A stretch of DNA of 18,092 bases. It comes from Candidatus Aminicenantota bacterium. GTDB taxonomy: Bacteria; Acidobacteriota; Aminicenantia; UBA2199. The translations under genes were made by a program, and so were the position numbers. Shown in pieces: positions 8,901-16,113 of this stretch. Where the stretch lies: assembly GCA_023137075.1 (NCBI GenBank), contig JAGLQA010000065.1:1-18092 (forward strand). Direction: 5' to 3'. A model generated the notes under the pieces. It saw only the letters and a list, made by a program, of their open reading frames with translations, searched no databases and was not told the DNA's origin. Numbering within the stretch: the stretch's first letter is position 1; every line of letters starts with the position of its first letter.

Positions 8901-9029
8901 AACCTTTTTTTCGATCTCGGCCATGGAGGCCGCGGCAGAATTTGCCGGGGCAGTTAATGTAAAGCCGCATATCATAACTGCCAATAGTACGACCATGCGT
9001 ATACTTCTTAGAAATTTTTTAATCATCAT
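5943..9029 (-). CDS. Fusion of ClbP/XcnG-like serine peptidase and cyclic-peptide ABC exporter
   Basis: 1028 residues. Order: signal peptide or anchor helix (12-28); beta-lactamase-fold serine hydrolase (about 36-370) with S91-T-S-K94, Y185 and H323-T-G325; three hydrophobic helices (387-409, 427-450, 465-488); ABC transmembrane domain (about 498-770); nucleotide-binding domain (about 805-1028). The ATPase part has Walker A GGNGSGKTT (848-856), signature LSGGQRKR (938-945), Walker B YLFDE (959-963) and H-loop H996. The Q-loop position reads FGDFHLF, as in SyrD/PvdE-type cyclic-peptide exporters. The catalytic residues sit almost where ClbP has S95, K98 and Y186, and three helices after the peptidase are also a ClbP trait. 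The YxN motif is Y-A-T here, so Asn is replaced. The likely job is export of the cluster product with removal of an N-terminal leader in the periplasm. Start supported by AAGGAG upstream of tandem ATGs. It is the last gene of the run, 49 nt after the barrel gene. Confidence 0.85.
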   Translation of the reverse strand: MMIKKFLRSIRMVVLLAVMICGFTLTAPANSAAASMAEIEKKVAAWIDEGDIPGLSLVIVKGNEVYAKGFGFADVGKEIPVTTDTLFEICSTSKAFTALAALKLEQEGLIDLDAPVSRYLPWFYTVYKGEKQSITLRQCLHQTSGIPFNSIAKIPESNEKNALEKTVRNIAGIELEHLPGKSFLYATINYDIIGAVIEEVSDIPYEEYMTKNILQPLGLLDTLVGRNQARGKEVAAGYKIGFFKAREYEAPVYRGNTPAGYIISNGKDIGRWLKLQLGIEENEFTPLMKTSRQWDRTVPPGANLLPYAMGWMITLDGSGRVLHTGLNPNFTAYTIFDPNDKTGVAVLANSNSTYTNFIGQAVMNLIHGEPIPPQMNLGDGTDKGASIMSLMICLFLLCIAAFFVLFFLDIVKGKRKFEPISLKQFGKMLGTLILLAPFLGAIYLLPYLLADLPWKTALVWSPLSLKIAMGLIIAAMAGSYLAYIISSFFPHRNKYLKAVPFLILLSLLSGTANAVVIFLITTSLYSNFKLVYLVFYFMLAMLLYLLGRKTLQVRLVKVTFDIIYDLRVKLVSRIFATSYQKFERLDRGRILATLNNDTAQLGQAAIILVAVASSLITIAGAFMYLATIAFWATIVTIVVILAVGVIYSIVTGKANVLFNIARDTQNEYLGVLDGMNDGFKELSLHSAKKSAYSNDVRGICERFRDASSNAMIKFVNAFMVGESMLIVVLGAVAFGIPVILPNLGKPILMSFIMVLLYLIGPVTGILNSIPGGVQVRIAWNRVQGLLADIPANIPPSEMDKVVQEVPEVNNIEAKGVFFEYETREEGEKFTVGPIDFEAKKGEIVFIVGGNGSGKTTLAKLLTGLYIPEKGNITIDGEEFDNYRLGEYFSVVFGDFHLFEKLYDVDLTGKEDIVERYLQMLRLKDKVKVEDGAFSTIDLSGGQRKRLALLRCYLEERPIYLFDEVAADQDPGFRKFFYRDLLLKMKEEGKIVIAITHDDHYFDVADRVIKMDMGKIDIIEDGVKLRVTK

Positions 9030-9078
9030 GATTTCTCCTTTTTTTGTTTAAACTTTTTTTATATCTCGAAAGGCTGTT

Positions 9079-11370
9079 CTATAATTGCAAGGCATAACCG
9101 ATCTTCAGGAAGATGGTGCGATTGCTCTGGGTAAGAGGGGTAAGACTATACCCGAAGTGATTATCCGAGTAACCTAAGAAAAACATGGTTTGCGGATTGA
9201 TTTTATAGGAGAATAGCACCTGGGTAAAGAAATGCTTGAATTCAGAGTTAATGGGGAGGTTGTAGTTTTCGGTATTATATTTATAATCGACATATTGCAA
9301 AATGGAACGCAGGAATGTCCGCCTATTAAACTGGTATACCAATCCTGCATAACTGATATTGGCGTTATAGAGACGGCCGTTCTCCACATCGAACCGTTCG
9401 TATAAATGATCCAGGGTCAGTGATAGGTGACGGCCGATCTTATACTCGAAGCCCGGGTTGATCAAAAAACGGGTGCCGGGTTGGCTGTTGGTAAAATCGA
9501 TATGGTCCCCGTAAGTGGCCATCATGGTAAAAAATAGATTCTTCACCGGGAACAGATACATGATCAACTGCAAATTATCGGTATCGAATACCTGTCCCAT
9601 ATAGGAACGCTCTCCCAGGCTTCCTTTCAGGTTGAGTTTGGTTTGCAGCGGCCCTTCGTAATGAAATGTATAGCTCAGCGCCTTGTAAAGTAACTGGTCG
9701 TCGTAATCGGTGGAGTACTCGAAGGAGGGACCGGTTTCGATGCGGGTGAACCAGAAACCGGGATTGTGAATGCCGACGTACTTAAAACCGGCTTCTAAGT
9801 AACGATAACCGGCCTGGGTAATAAATCCCAGATCTGCCCGGAAATCTGGACTGACCTGGCGGTAACCGGTGTGGAACATCATGTTCCGGCTGTTGTGCCG
9901 AAAATAAATATCTACTGCACCTCCCTGGAATTTTTCACCGGGCTGCCCGAAATCGACAGCTACCTGGTCCGGGTAGCTGGTCTGGGAACCGAGTACCTGG
10001 ACTTGAACTTCGTCACTGGAAGTTAAGCGAAGATGTGCATCGAATCCTACCAACCGGTTGTAGTAATCTTCCCCTTCCCGGTCGGTGATTATCAGGCCGA
10101 TGGTGGAGGCATTGCCCAAATCACGGCGGTAGCGCAGTACGGAACCGATGGTTTTATTGTTCAGCGAAGTAGATAGGGTCGTTTGGCTCTGTGGAAAACG
10201 GAGGTTGAGTATATTATCTTGCACGGAATAGAACCCGATAGCGTTTTTTCCTTCTTTGCCGGTTAGTTTTACTCCCCAACTGGGGTCTGCTAAGGAACGG
10301 CTGTAAAAGGTGGTCAAACGGTTGTTGAAGATATTTTTAAAAATCGAGGCGCCTTCTAAGAAAAAGGGACGTTTTTCGGGATAGAAAAGCGCGTACTGCA
10401 AGTTGATGTCCAATTGGGCGGCGTCGGCTTCCACGTTGGAAAAATCGGGATTAATGGTAGAATTCAATATCATATTGGGGGTCATATTCCACCTGAAGGT
10501 GATACCGGGTTCGACGGTTTTTTCTTTCTCTTTAAATTCGCCCTCCGGGAAATTTTCTCTCTCCTGGGTAAAAACACCGGTAAGAGTGGGGTCCAACTCT
10601 ATCTGTTTGGATGGTTTTACCCCTTTAAAACCGACCATTTGTTCCGCCTGGCACATGTAACAACTGTTACTGCGGTCCCGGGAGAAAAAACCGAGAAAAT
10701 GGCGCACATTCCTGGGGTAACTGCGCATGACGTCGAAACCCCACTGCTGGTCATCTTTTTTGCGCGGGAAACGCAAAGAGCTGAAGGGTATGGCGATTTC
10801 GACGACAAAGCCCTCGTCCGTGATTCGGCCGGCTGAGTCCCAGATAGTATCCCAGGGAACATGTTCGTTGGCCAGGTTTTCGATGGTTTCAGCCTGAACG
10901 CCTAAGGGATTGATAAAGAAACTGAAGCGGCGGTTTTGTTCATTAAAGGGATCGAGTATGAGGGCTACCCAATCATCTTTCCAGACATCGTCCCGGTCGT
11001 TGTAACGAGCGCGGATGGACTTTGGATCCGGGTCGATAGCTTTCCAGGCGGCATAAAGATGTGTGCTGCTGAAGGCTAAATATACATCAGTCTTTACCGG
11101 GGCCGGGATATTTTCACCGGGCCAGACTTCATACTTGATTTCCAGTTTTAGGGCCTTTTGCCAGGCGTCGTCGTCCAATACGCCGTCGATACGGATTTTC
11201 CCATCGATTTTCGGGATCCGGTGCGGCACTTTTCCCTTTTTGGTGGAATCCGCTTCAGCCTGGTCTCCAAAAACAAGCACCCCGCTGCTGTAAAGGGGAA
11301 CTACCCGGATACACAAACAGAGCAGGATCAATAAAAGTCCTGCTTTTCTTTTTACATGCATTTTTTTCAT
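9079..11370 (-). CDS. DUF5916 outer-membrane barrel protein with CBM9-like N-terminal domain
   Basis: 763 residues with a signal peptide (basic start, hydrophobic 11-27). Residues 50-240 resemble the CBM9-like beta-sandwich that starts IPKIDGKIRIDGVLDDDAW and has a conserved DDWVALILDPF segment (132-142). From about 255 to the end it follows the DUF5916 pattern, with the hallmark NPDFSNVEAD (307-316) and YPEKRPFFLEG (330-340), then many short alternating beta strands and a hydrophobic C-terminal Leu, as expected of an outer-membrane beta barrel. The function of DUF5916 proteins is not established; transport or surface binding are guesses. GGAG lies 8 nt before ATG 11370. Its place between the polyketide gene (61 nt away) and the exporter (49 nt away) suggests co-expression and perhaps an outer-membrane step for the product. 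Family call firm, role inferred. Confidence 0.85.
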   Translation of the reverse strand: MKKMHVKRKAGLLLILLCLCIRVVPLYSSGVLVFGDQAEADSTKKGKVPHRIPKIDGKIRIDGVLDDDAWQKALKLEIKYEVWPGENIPAPVKTDVYLAFSSTHLYAAWKAIDPDPKSIRARYNDRDDVWKDDWVALILDPFNEQNRRFSFFINPLGVQAETIENLANEHVPWDTIWDSAGRITDEGFVVEIAIPFSSLRFPRKKDDQQWGFDVMRSYPRNVRHFLGFFSRDRSNSCYMCQAEQMVGFKGVKPSKQIELDPTLTGVFTQERENFPEGEFKEKEKTVEPGITFRWNMTPNMILNSTINPDFSNVEADAAQLDINLQYALFYPEKRPFFLEGASIFKNIFNNRLTTFYSRSLADPSWGVKLTGKEGKNAIGFYSVQDNILNLRFPQSQTTLSTSLNNKTIGSVLRYRRDLGNASTIGLIITDREGEDYYNRLVGFDAHLRLTSSDEVQVQVLGSQTSYPDQVAVDFGQPGEKFQGGAVDIYFRHNSRNMMFHTGYRQVSPDFRADLGFITQAGYRYLEAGFKYVGIHNPGFWFTRIETGPSFEYSTDYDDQLLYKALSYTFHYEGPLQTKLNLKGSLGERSYMGQVFDTDNLQLIMYLFPVKNLFFTMMATYGDHIDFTNSQPGTRFLINPGFEYKIGRHLSLTLDHLYERFDVENGRLYNANISYAGLVYQFNRRTFLRSILQYVDYKYNTENYNLPINSEFKHFFTQVLFSYKINPQTMFFLGYSDNHFGYSLTPLTQSNRTIFLKIGYALQL

Positions 11371-11390
11371 GTTTTATCTCCTTTTTTATT

Positions 11391-11414
11391 AAAAAAAACG
11401 AACCCGTCTACGGG
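11391..11414 (-). terminator. Weak intrinsic-terminator-like hairpin after the polyketide gene
   Basis: Downstream of the PKS stop the minus strand has CCCG-TAGA-CGGG (11414-11403), a 4-bp GC stem, then TTCG and eight T residues (11398-11391). A second small hairpin, AACCTT-TAAG-AAGGTT, overlaps the stop codon. Because the barrel gene begins 21 nt later, this may only attenuate transcription. The stem is short, so the call is tentative. Confidence 0.35.
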
Positions 11415-11431
11415 ACAGCGTCAAAACCTTC

Positions 11432-14353
11432 TTAAAGGTTATTTATGATCAACTGCGCCAATTTCTCTACAACGGGTTTTTCCAGCATACTGTCATGGTC
11501 ACCCGGAACCCGGGCAAACGATACACTGCTCCCGGTCAAGCGCTCGAATCTTTCCCGGGTCGCCCCGGGGGCGGGCGATTCCATAGTCTGAAGCACCGAC
11601 AGCGGCGCCTGAACAACCCCGAATGACAATACGCAGGTGTTTAGAATATCCATATATTTTTTTACTTTTTCTTTTCGTACATTTTTGTTATCGTCCTCCC
11701 GGATAATAAGCTTCCCGGAGCGGATCTTTCTCTTAAATTTTCTTTCCCCCAAGGCAAGAACCGCTTTTTCGACCAGACCGGGTAAAAAAGCCGGCATCTT
11801 CCGGTACCGGGAACCACGACCCGTAATAAAAACAGACGGATCTAACATCACGATTTTTTCAACCTGGTGATTGAGAAGTTCCAGCTTGCGGCCGATTTCA
11901 TAGGCCAGCATATTGCCGATGCCGAATCCTGCCAGGGTATAGGGGCCGCTTTCTTGAAAAATCAGGATCTGTTCTACATAATCATCGACCATTTGCCGGG
12001 GGCTTTCCCACATGTTTGTTCCCGGTTCCGGTCCCCTGGCTTTAATACCGTAAACATTATATTTTTTTTCCAATAACAGTGCCAGTTCTTTATATTGATT
12101 CAACATGCCGCTATTGGGATGAAGGATAAAAATATTTTTTCCTGCGCGGCCTTTGTTTAATTTTTCCAGACAATCCAGGTCGCGGAGCAGTCGTTGTTCA
12201 TAAATCTCGTCCTCTAATTCTTTCGACATATTTCTTTCGCCGATCAATGAACCCAACTTTTTGATGGTCGTATTGGACAGGATATCGGTAATCGAAACCT
12301 CACAGCCAATTTTTTCAAACTCCGACGTCAGGGTAATCGCTTTTACAGAGTCTCCTCCTAATTCGTAAAAATCATCATTAATGCCTATTTCTTCAAAACC
12401 GAACAGCTTCTTCCAGGTGTCGCATATATCTTGTTCCAACGCAGTCGAAGGCGGAATATAGGGATTTATCATGTGGGGCCTGGGTTTCAAATCCGGGGCG
12501 GCGGCCATACCTTCAGACGTCGGTCTCTTTTCCGGTAACGAAACGGTATCCGCAGCGTCTCCCGAAGTGGAAATTCCCGGCTGTCCCATCATCTTCAATA
12601 AGCGCTCCTCGATCCAATAAAACTGCCTCTCAAAGGGATAGGTGGGCAGAGACACACGGTTTACGATGCTATGAGAGTAAAATACTTCCCAATCGAAACG
12701 GCGCCCCTGGAGCCATAACAGTCCGATTTTTTTCAGGATTTCCGGCTCCCGGCCGGGGGGGATTTCCGTAAAATCGGAACTACCTTTTTCGACCGGGGCC
12801 GGCGCGCTGTCCGGGGCGGAAAATTTTTCAATGATTTCTTCCAGTGATGAACCTACTGCCCATCGTCTATACTTAAAGTGTTTTCTTCCCACTGCCAGGG
12901 TGTAGGCCATGTCGGCAAGGCGAATACCGGGGTTCTTCTTAAGATAGACGGCAAAATTCCGGGCCATTCGTTCCAACGCGGATGGGGTATGGGCGGATAA
13001 TAAAATGAGTTGGGGAACTGAGAGTTCGTTTGCAGCGTCGGATTCGGGCCACTCTTCCAGTACCACGTGGGCATTGGTTCCGCCGATGCCGAAAGAACTC
13101 ACGCCGGCCCTCCGCAAAGCCCCGTTACTTTCCCATTCCTGCAGCCGGGTATTGACATAAAAGGGGCTGTTTTTAAAATCGATTTTCGGATTGGGGGTTT
13201 CAAAGTGGAGGCTGGGAGGAATAAGACGGTGTTTTAATGCCAGCACCGTTTTGATAAACCCGGTGACCCCCGCCGCCGAATCCAGGTGACCGACATTGGT
13301 TTTTACCGAACCGATGGCACAACATTGCTTTTTGGGGATGTCAAAAACCATTTTCAGGGCTTCTATTTCTATGGGGTCTCCCAATTCGGTTGCCGTTCCA
13401 TGGGCTTCGATATAACCGATACTTTCCGGCTCCACATGGGCCACCTGCTGAGCCGTGCGAATGACCTCTTCCTGGCCTTCGATACTCGGGGCGGTGAAAC
13501 CGACTTTTCGCAGCCCATCGTTATTAATGGCGGCGCCCTTAACGACCGCGTAAATATGATCCTTATCTTGAATGGCATCTTCAAGCAGTTTTAAGGCCAC
13601 CAGGCCCACGCCGCTTCCGAAAATTGTCCCTCCGGCACGCGCGTCGAAGGACCGGCAGTGCCCATCCGGGGAGTTGAGCATACCGGGCCGGTATAAAGAA
13701 CCGGTTCTATTGGGAAGCAGAATGGTCGCGCCACCGGCCAGGGCCATATCGCATTCCCCGTTCAATATGGCCTGGCAGGCTAAGTGAATCGCCGTTAGCG
13801 AGCTGGAGCATGCCGTATACATGGTAAAACTGGGTCCTTTCAGGTTCAGCTTATAGGAAACCAACAAACTGAGAAAATCTTTGTTGTTTATCAAAGAGCC
13901 GAAAAAATTATCGGGATGATCCCTCATGGCTAACCGGGTTTCGATTTTCCAGATAATATTATCGGAAGCGCCGGCAAAGAGCCCGATAAAACCATCGTAA
14001 GAACCGGGATCATATCCCGCATCTTCTAAAGCTTCCCATGCACATTCCAGGAATAACCGGGTCTGGGGATCGATAACCTTAGCATCGGTAGGCGTAAATC
14101 CGAAAAAAGATGCGTCAAAATATTCGATATCGGAGAGACTACCCCGGGCTTTTATATAGTTCGGGTCTTTCAACAACCGGGGATCAATGCCTTGAACTTC
14201 CAACTCTTCATCTGAAAAAATCGTGATCGATTCGACGCCGTTTTTTAAATTTTCCCAGAATTCCGTGATATTTGCAGCGCCGGGGAACCTGCCGGCCATA
14301 CCGGTAACCGCAATCTCCGATCCTGTCAGCTCCGGGTTCTCTTCTTTTTTCAT
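11432..14353 (-). CDS. AT-less polyketide synthase module KS-ACP-TE with nucleophile-less TE
   Basis: 973 residues from ATG 14353, preceded by GAGGTG; an upstream TTG at 14383 is in frame but less likely. Ketosynthase (about 12-435): active-site Cys182 in TACSSSL, His318 in EAHGTA, His356 in NVGHLDS, all intact. Then a flanking subdomain and the typical post-AT linker ending LPTYPFERQFYW (569-580), with no acyltransferase between, so a malonyl unit must be loaded in trans. Acyl carrier domain (about 638-705) with S669 in GGDS for the phosphopantetheine arm. Type I thioesterase (about 740-973): Asp838 and His953 (GDHDSM) are present, but the nucleophile elbow reads GFGIG with Gly811 where Ser or Cys is expected. 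The module would extend and hold the chain, while release by its own TE is doubtful. It follows the stand-alone TE gene by 26 nt. Confidence 0.88.
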   Translation of the reverse strand: MKKEENPELTGSEIAVTGMAGRFPGAANITEFWENLKNGVESITIFSDEELEVQGIDPRLLKDPNYIKARGSLSDIEYFDASFFGFTPTDAKVIDPQTRLFLECAWEALEDAGYDPGSYDGFIGLFAGASDNIIWKIETRLAMRDHPDNFFGSLINNKDFLSLLVSYKLNLKGPSFTMYTACSSSLTAIHLACQAILNGECDMALAGGATILLPNRTGSLYRPGMLNSPDGHCRSFDARAGGTIFGSGVGLVALKLLEDAIQDKDHIYAVVKGAAINNDGLRKVGFTAPSIEGQEEVIRTAQQVAHVEPESIGYIEAHGTATELGDPIEIEALKMVFDIPKKQCCAIGSVKTNVGHLDSAAGVTGFIKTVLALKHRLIPPSLHFETPNPKIDFKNSPFYVNTRLQEWESNGALRRAGVSSFGIGGTNAHVVLEEWPESDAANELSVPQLILLSAHTPSALERMARNFAVYLKKNPGIRLADMAYTLAVGRKHFKYRRWAVGSSLEEIIEKFSAPDSAPAPVEKGSSDFTEIPPGREPEILKKIGLLWLQGRRFDWEVFYSHSIVNRVSLPTYPFERQFYWIEERLLKMMGQPGISTSGDAADTVSLPEKRPTSEGMAAAPDLKPRPHMINPYIPPSTALEQDICDTWKKLFGFEEIGINDDFYELGGDSVKAITLTSEFEKIGCEVSITDILSNTTIKKLGSLIGERNMSKELEDEIYEQRLLRDLDCLEKLNKGRAGKNIFILHPNSGMLNQYKELALLLEKKYNVYGIKARGPEPGTNMWESPRQMVDDYVEQILIFQESGPYTLAGFGIGNMLAYEIGRKLELLNHQVEKIVMLDPSVFITGRGSRYRKMPAFLPGLVEKAVLALGERKFKRKIRSGKLIIREDDNKNVRKEKVKKYMDILNTCVLSFGVVQAPLSVLQTMESPAPGATRERFERLTGSSVSFARVPGDHDSMLEKPVVEKLAQLIINNL

Positions 14354-14379
14354 GGTTATATTCACCTCTACGATTGAAA

Positions 14380-15255
14380 TCAAACCTTTTCGGGGTAGTT
14401 TATAATCACTTCCGCCAATATAGTCACATGGGGTTGTTCCAGCATACTGTCATGAGTTCCCGGCACCTTGATAAGTGTCGCGGTACTCCGGGTGATTCGG
14501 TCGAATCTCTCTTGCGTGGCAACGGGACGGGGGGTTTTTATGGCTTGAGGCACCAATAAGGGGGCGTTTACGATATCGAGAGAGACAACGTATCGGCATA
14601 ACACATCCATATATTTTTCGACCTTTTTTTTCCGGAAACCGCCTTCATCATCATCCCGCAAATCGTATTTACCGGTGCGCATCTCCTGTTGAAAGAATTC
14701 CATGTTCCGGGCAATTATCTTTTTTTTCTTAAAACCTGGTAAAAGCTTAACCCTGCGCATGTATTTCCAGGTCAGATCCGTCACAAAAACATGAGAGTCC
14801 AGCAGAACGATTTTTCCCACTTTGTGACCTGATTTTTCCAATCGCCGACCGATTTCATAGGCAACCGGGTTACCGCCGCAAAATCCCGCAACAAAATAGG
14901 TGCCGCTTTTTTGCAGCTTCAGGATTTGCTCGAGATAATCGCCGGCCATCCGCTCGGGATCTTCCGGCATCTTTCCTCCCGGCTTCAAACCCCTGGCCAG
15001 GATGCCGTAGACATTAAATTCTTTTTCCAATGCCGCGGCCAATTCCTTGTACTGGTATAACATACCGTGGTTGGGATGGACGATAAAAAAATTTTTTTTA
15101 TTACGGCCATTGTTTAATTTTTCAATGCAATCCAATTTTCTCAGCAGCCGTTTTTCGAAAATTTCATCCTCTAATTCCCGGGATATTTTTTTACCACCTA
15201 TCGCTAAAGTGGTTTGCGATGCCGTGGTTTCGTGATTTACTTTTTCATTCATCAT
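14380..15255 (-). CDS. Stand-alone thioesterase with Cys nucleophile, paralogue of the PKS-embedded TE
   Basis: 291 residues, alpha/beta hydrolase of the NRPS/PKS thioesterase family. ATG 15255 is chosen because AAAGGAG lies 9 nt upstream; the frame extends to a TTG at 15264. The nucleophile elbow reads GFCGG, so Cys126 replaces the usual Ser. Asp153 (LLDSHVF) and His268 (GTHDSM) complete the triad. It is clearly a paralogue of the C-terminal part of the PKS protein encoded next: over 63 residues starting at ELEDEI, 47 are identical by my count, including the linker that follows the PKS carrier domain. It probably arose by duplication of such a TE without its carrier domain. Cys thioesterases are known from obafluorin and sulfazecin assembly, where they form strained rings, but editing or plain hydrolysis are equally possible here. 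It acts in the cytoplasm on carrier-bound chains. Confidence 0.85.
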   Translation of the reverse strand: MMNEKVNHETTASQTTLAIGGKKISRELEDEIFEKRLLRKLDCIEKLNNGRNKKNFFIVHPNHGMLYQYKELAAALEKEFNVYGILARGLKPGGKMPEDPERMAGDYLEQILKLQKSGTYFVAGFCGGNPVAYEIGRRLEKSGHKVGKIVLLDSHVFVTDLTWKYMRRVKLLPGFKKKKIIARNMEFFQQEMRTGKYDLRDDDEGGFRKKKVEKYMDVLCRYVVSLDIVNAPLLVPQAIKTPRPVATQERFDRITRSTATLIKVPGTHDSMLEQPHVTILAEVIINYPEKV

Positions 15256-15318
15256 AATATTCAACTCCTTTCTGTTCGACAGAGAAACTTAAACCGGGCG
15301 GAACGATAAAATCCACAG

Positions 15319-15360
15319 CAGTTAAGCGCCCCGCCAGATAATCCCCAGGGCGCTTAACTG
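15319..15360. other. 13-bp perfect inverted repeat between the SnoaL-like and TE genes
   Basis: CAGTTAAGCGCCC (15319-15331) is matched by GGGCGCTTAACTG (15348-15360) around a 16-nt loop. It starts 22 nt past the SnoaL-like stop codon. On the minus strand the hairpin is followed by CTGTGGATTTTATC, with no proper T-run. It could be a transcript-processing or 3'-stabilising structure, a partial terminator, or a protein-binding site. The 118-bp gap it lies in is the longest inside the run from the NRPS to the exporter gene. Confidence 0.55.
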
Positions 15361-15382
15361 TTTGTGAGCATTTATCTTCCGG

Positions 15383-16069
15383 TTATTTTTCCTCTTCCCT
15401 GGCAACTTGTACATCCGGTATGTCTTTATCCGGGAAAGCAAAATCCATAAGCTGGATCAGCCATTTCCCCTTTTTCTTCTGCAGCACAATGGTAGCGCGA
15501 ATCGGGTAAATATATTCATTGCCGGACGGAACATACCGTTCCAAATAACGCGCCACTTTTTTGAGTACATAAAGCATCACGACTAAGGATATTTCTTCTT
15601 CTTCATTCTTTTCACAATGTTTGATGACCATGACGATTTCCTTTAAGGCCCTGTCATATTCGCCTCTTTTTACCTTGGTGCCCTCCGAGGTGCCCCAAAA
15701 GGCGACCCAGGCAGTATTCCCGTTCACCCTGATCCGGGCTTCGTCTACTTCCATTTTCAAGTCGTCCCAATGTTTCCAATCATACTCGACCAGTTTTCTC
15801 ATCGAGTCCATCGTGTCGCTCCACTCCATACTTCCGGGACCATAACTGGTGGTGCCGGCAATCAGGCAATCTTCCGGGTCAAAAAGTTCGCTCATAAATT
15901 CGTCCAACTTCGTAACATCCCGGGCCGTATAACCGGCCTGGAATTTTTTCAAGACCTCTAAGACTTCCTTTTCCGCTTTGGTTCTTTGCTTGCTTTGCCC
16001 GTCCAGAGGGACGAGAACGCTTCCCAATACAAAGATTCCAATTACTAACATACAAAAAAATCGTTTCAT
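15383..16069 (-). CDS. Exported SnoaL-like (NTF2-fold) protein
   Basis: 228 residues. An N-terminal signal peptide (hydrophobic 8-20, then PLDGQSKQR) indicates export. The body fits the SnoaL-like/DUF4440 cone fold: an N-terminal helix pair with KFQAGYTARDVTKLDEFMSE (47-66), a central segment with TAWVAFWGT (118-126), and late strands ending KGKWLIQLMDFAFPD. Some members of the fold cyclise or hydroxylate polyketides, and others are binding proteins or have no known activity. No catalytic residue can be assigned here. AGGAGG sits 6 nt before ATG 16069, the strongest ribosome binding site in the run. It lies 44 nt after the radical SAM gene. A periplasmic role, such as binding or modifying the exported product, is inferred from the signal peptide and context only. 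Confidence 0.65.
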   Translation of the reverse strand: MKRFFCMLVIGIFVLGSVLVPLDGQSKQRTKAEKEVLEVLKKFQAGYTARDVTKLDEFMSELFDPEDCLIAGTTSYGPGSMEWSDTMDSMRKLVEYDWKHWDDLKMEVDEARIRVNGNTAWVAFWGTSEGTKVKRGEYDRALKEIVMVIKHCEKNEEEEISLVVMLYVLKKVARYLERYVPSGNEYIYPIRATIVLQKKKGKWLIQLMDFAFPDKDIPDVQVAREEEK

Positions 16070-16113
16070 TTTTTCCTCCTGTTTTTTTATGAAACTTCTA
16101 AAAATACTATTTT

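Noticed and set aside
5943..9029. Antibiotic-resistance beta-lactamase
   Set aside because: The hydrolase domain is fused to a cyclic-peptide exporter in a biosynthetic run and lacks the YxN Asn; a product-processing peptidase fits better.
14354..14383. TTG start of the PKS gene overlapping the thioesterase stop
   Set aside because: GAGGTG is correctly spaced for the ATG at 14353; the extra ten residues look like translated ribosome-binding-site region.
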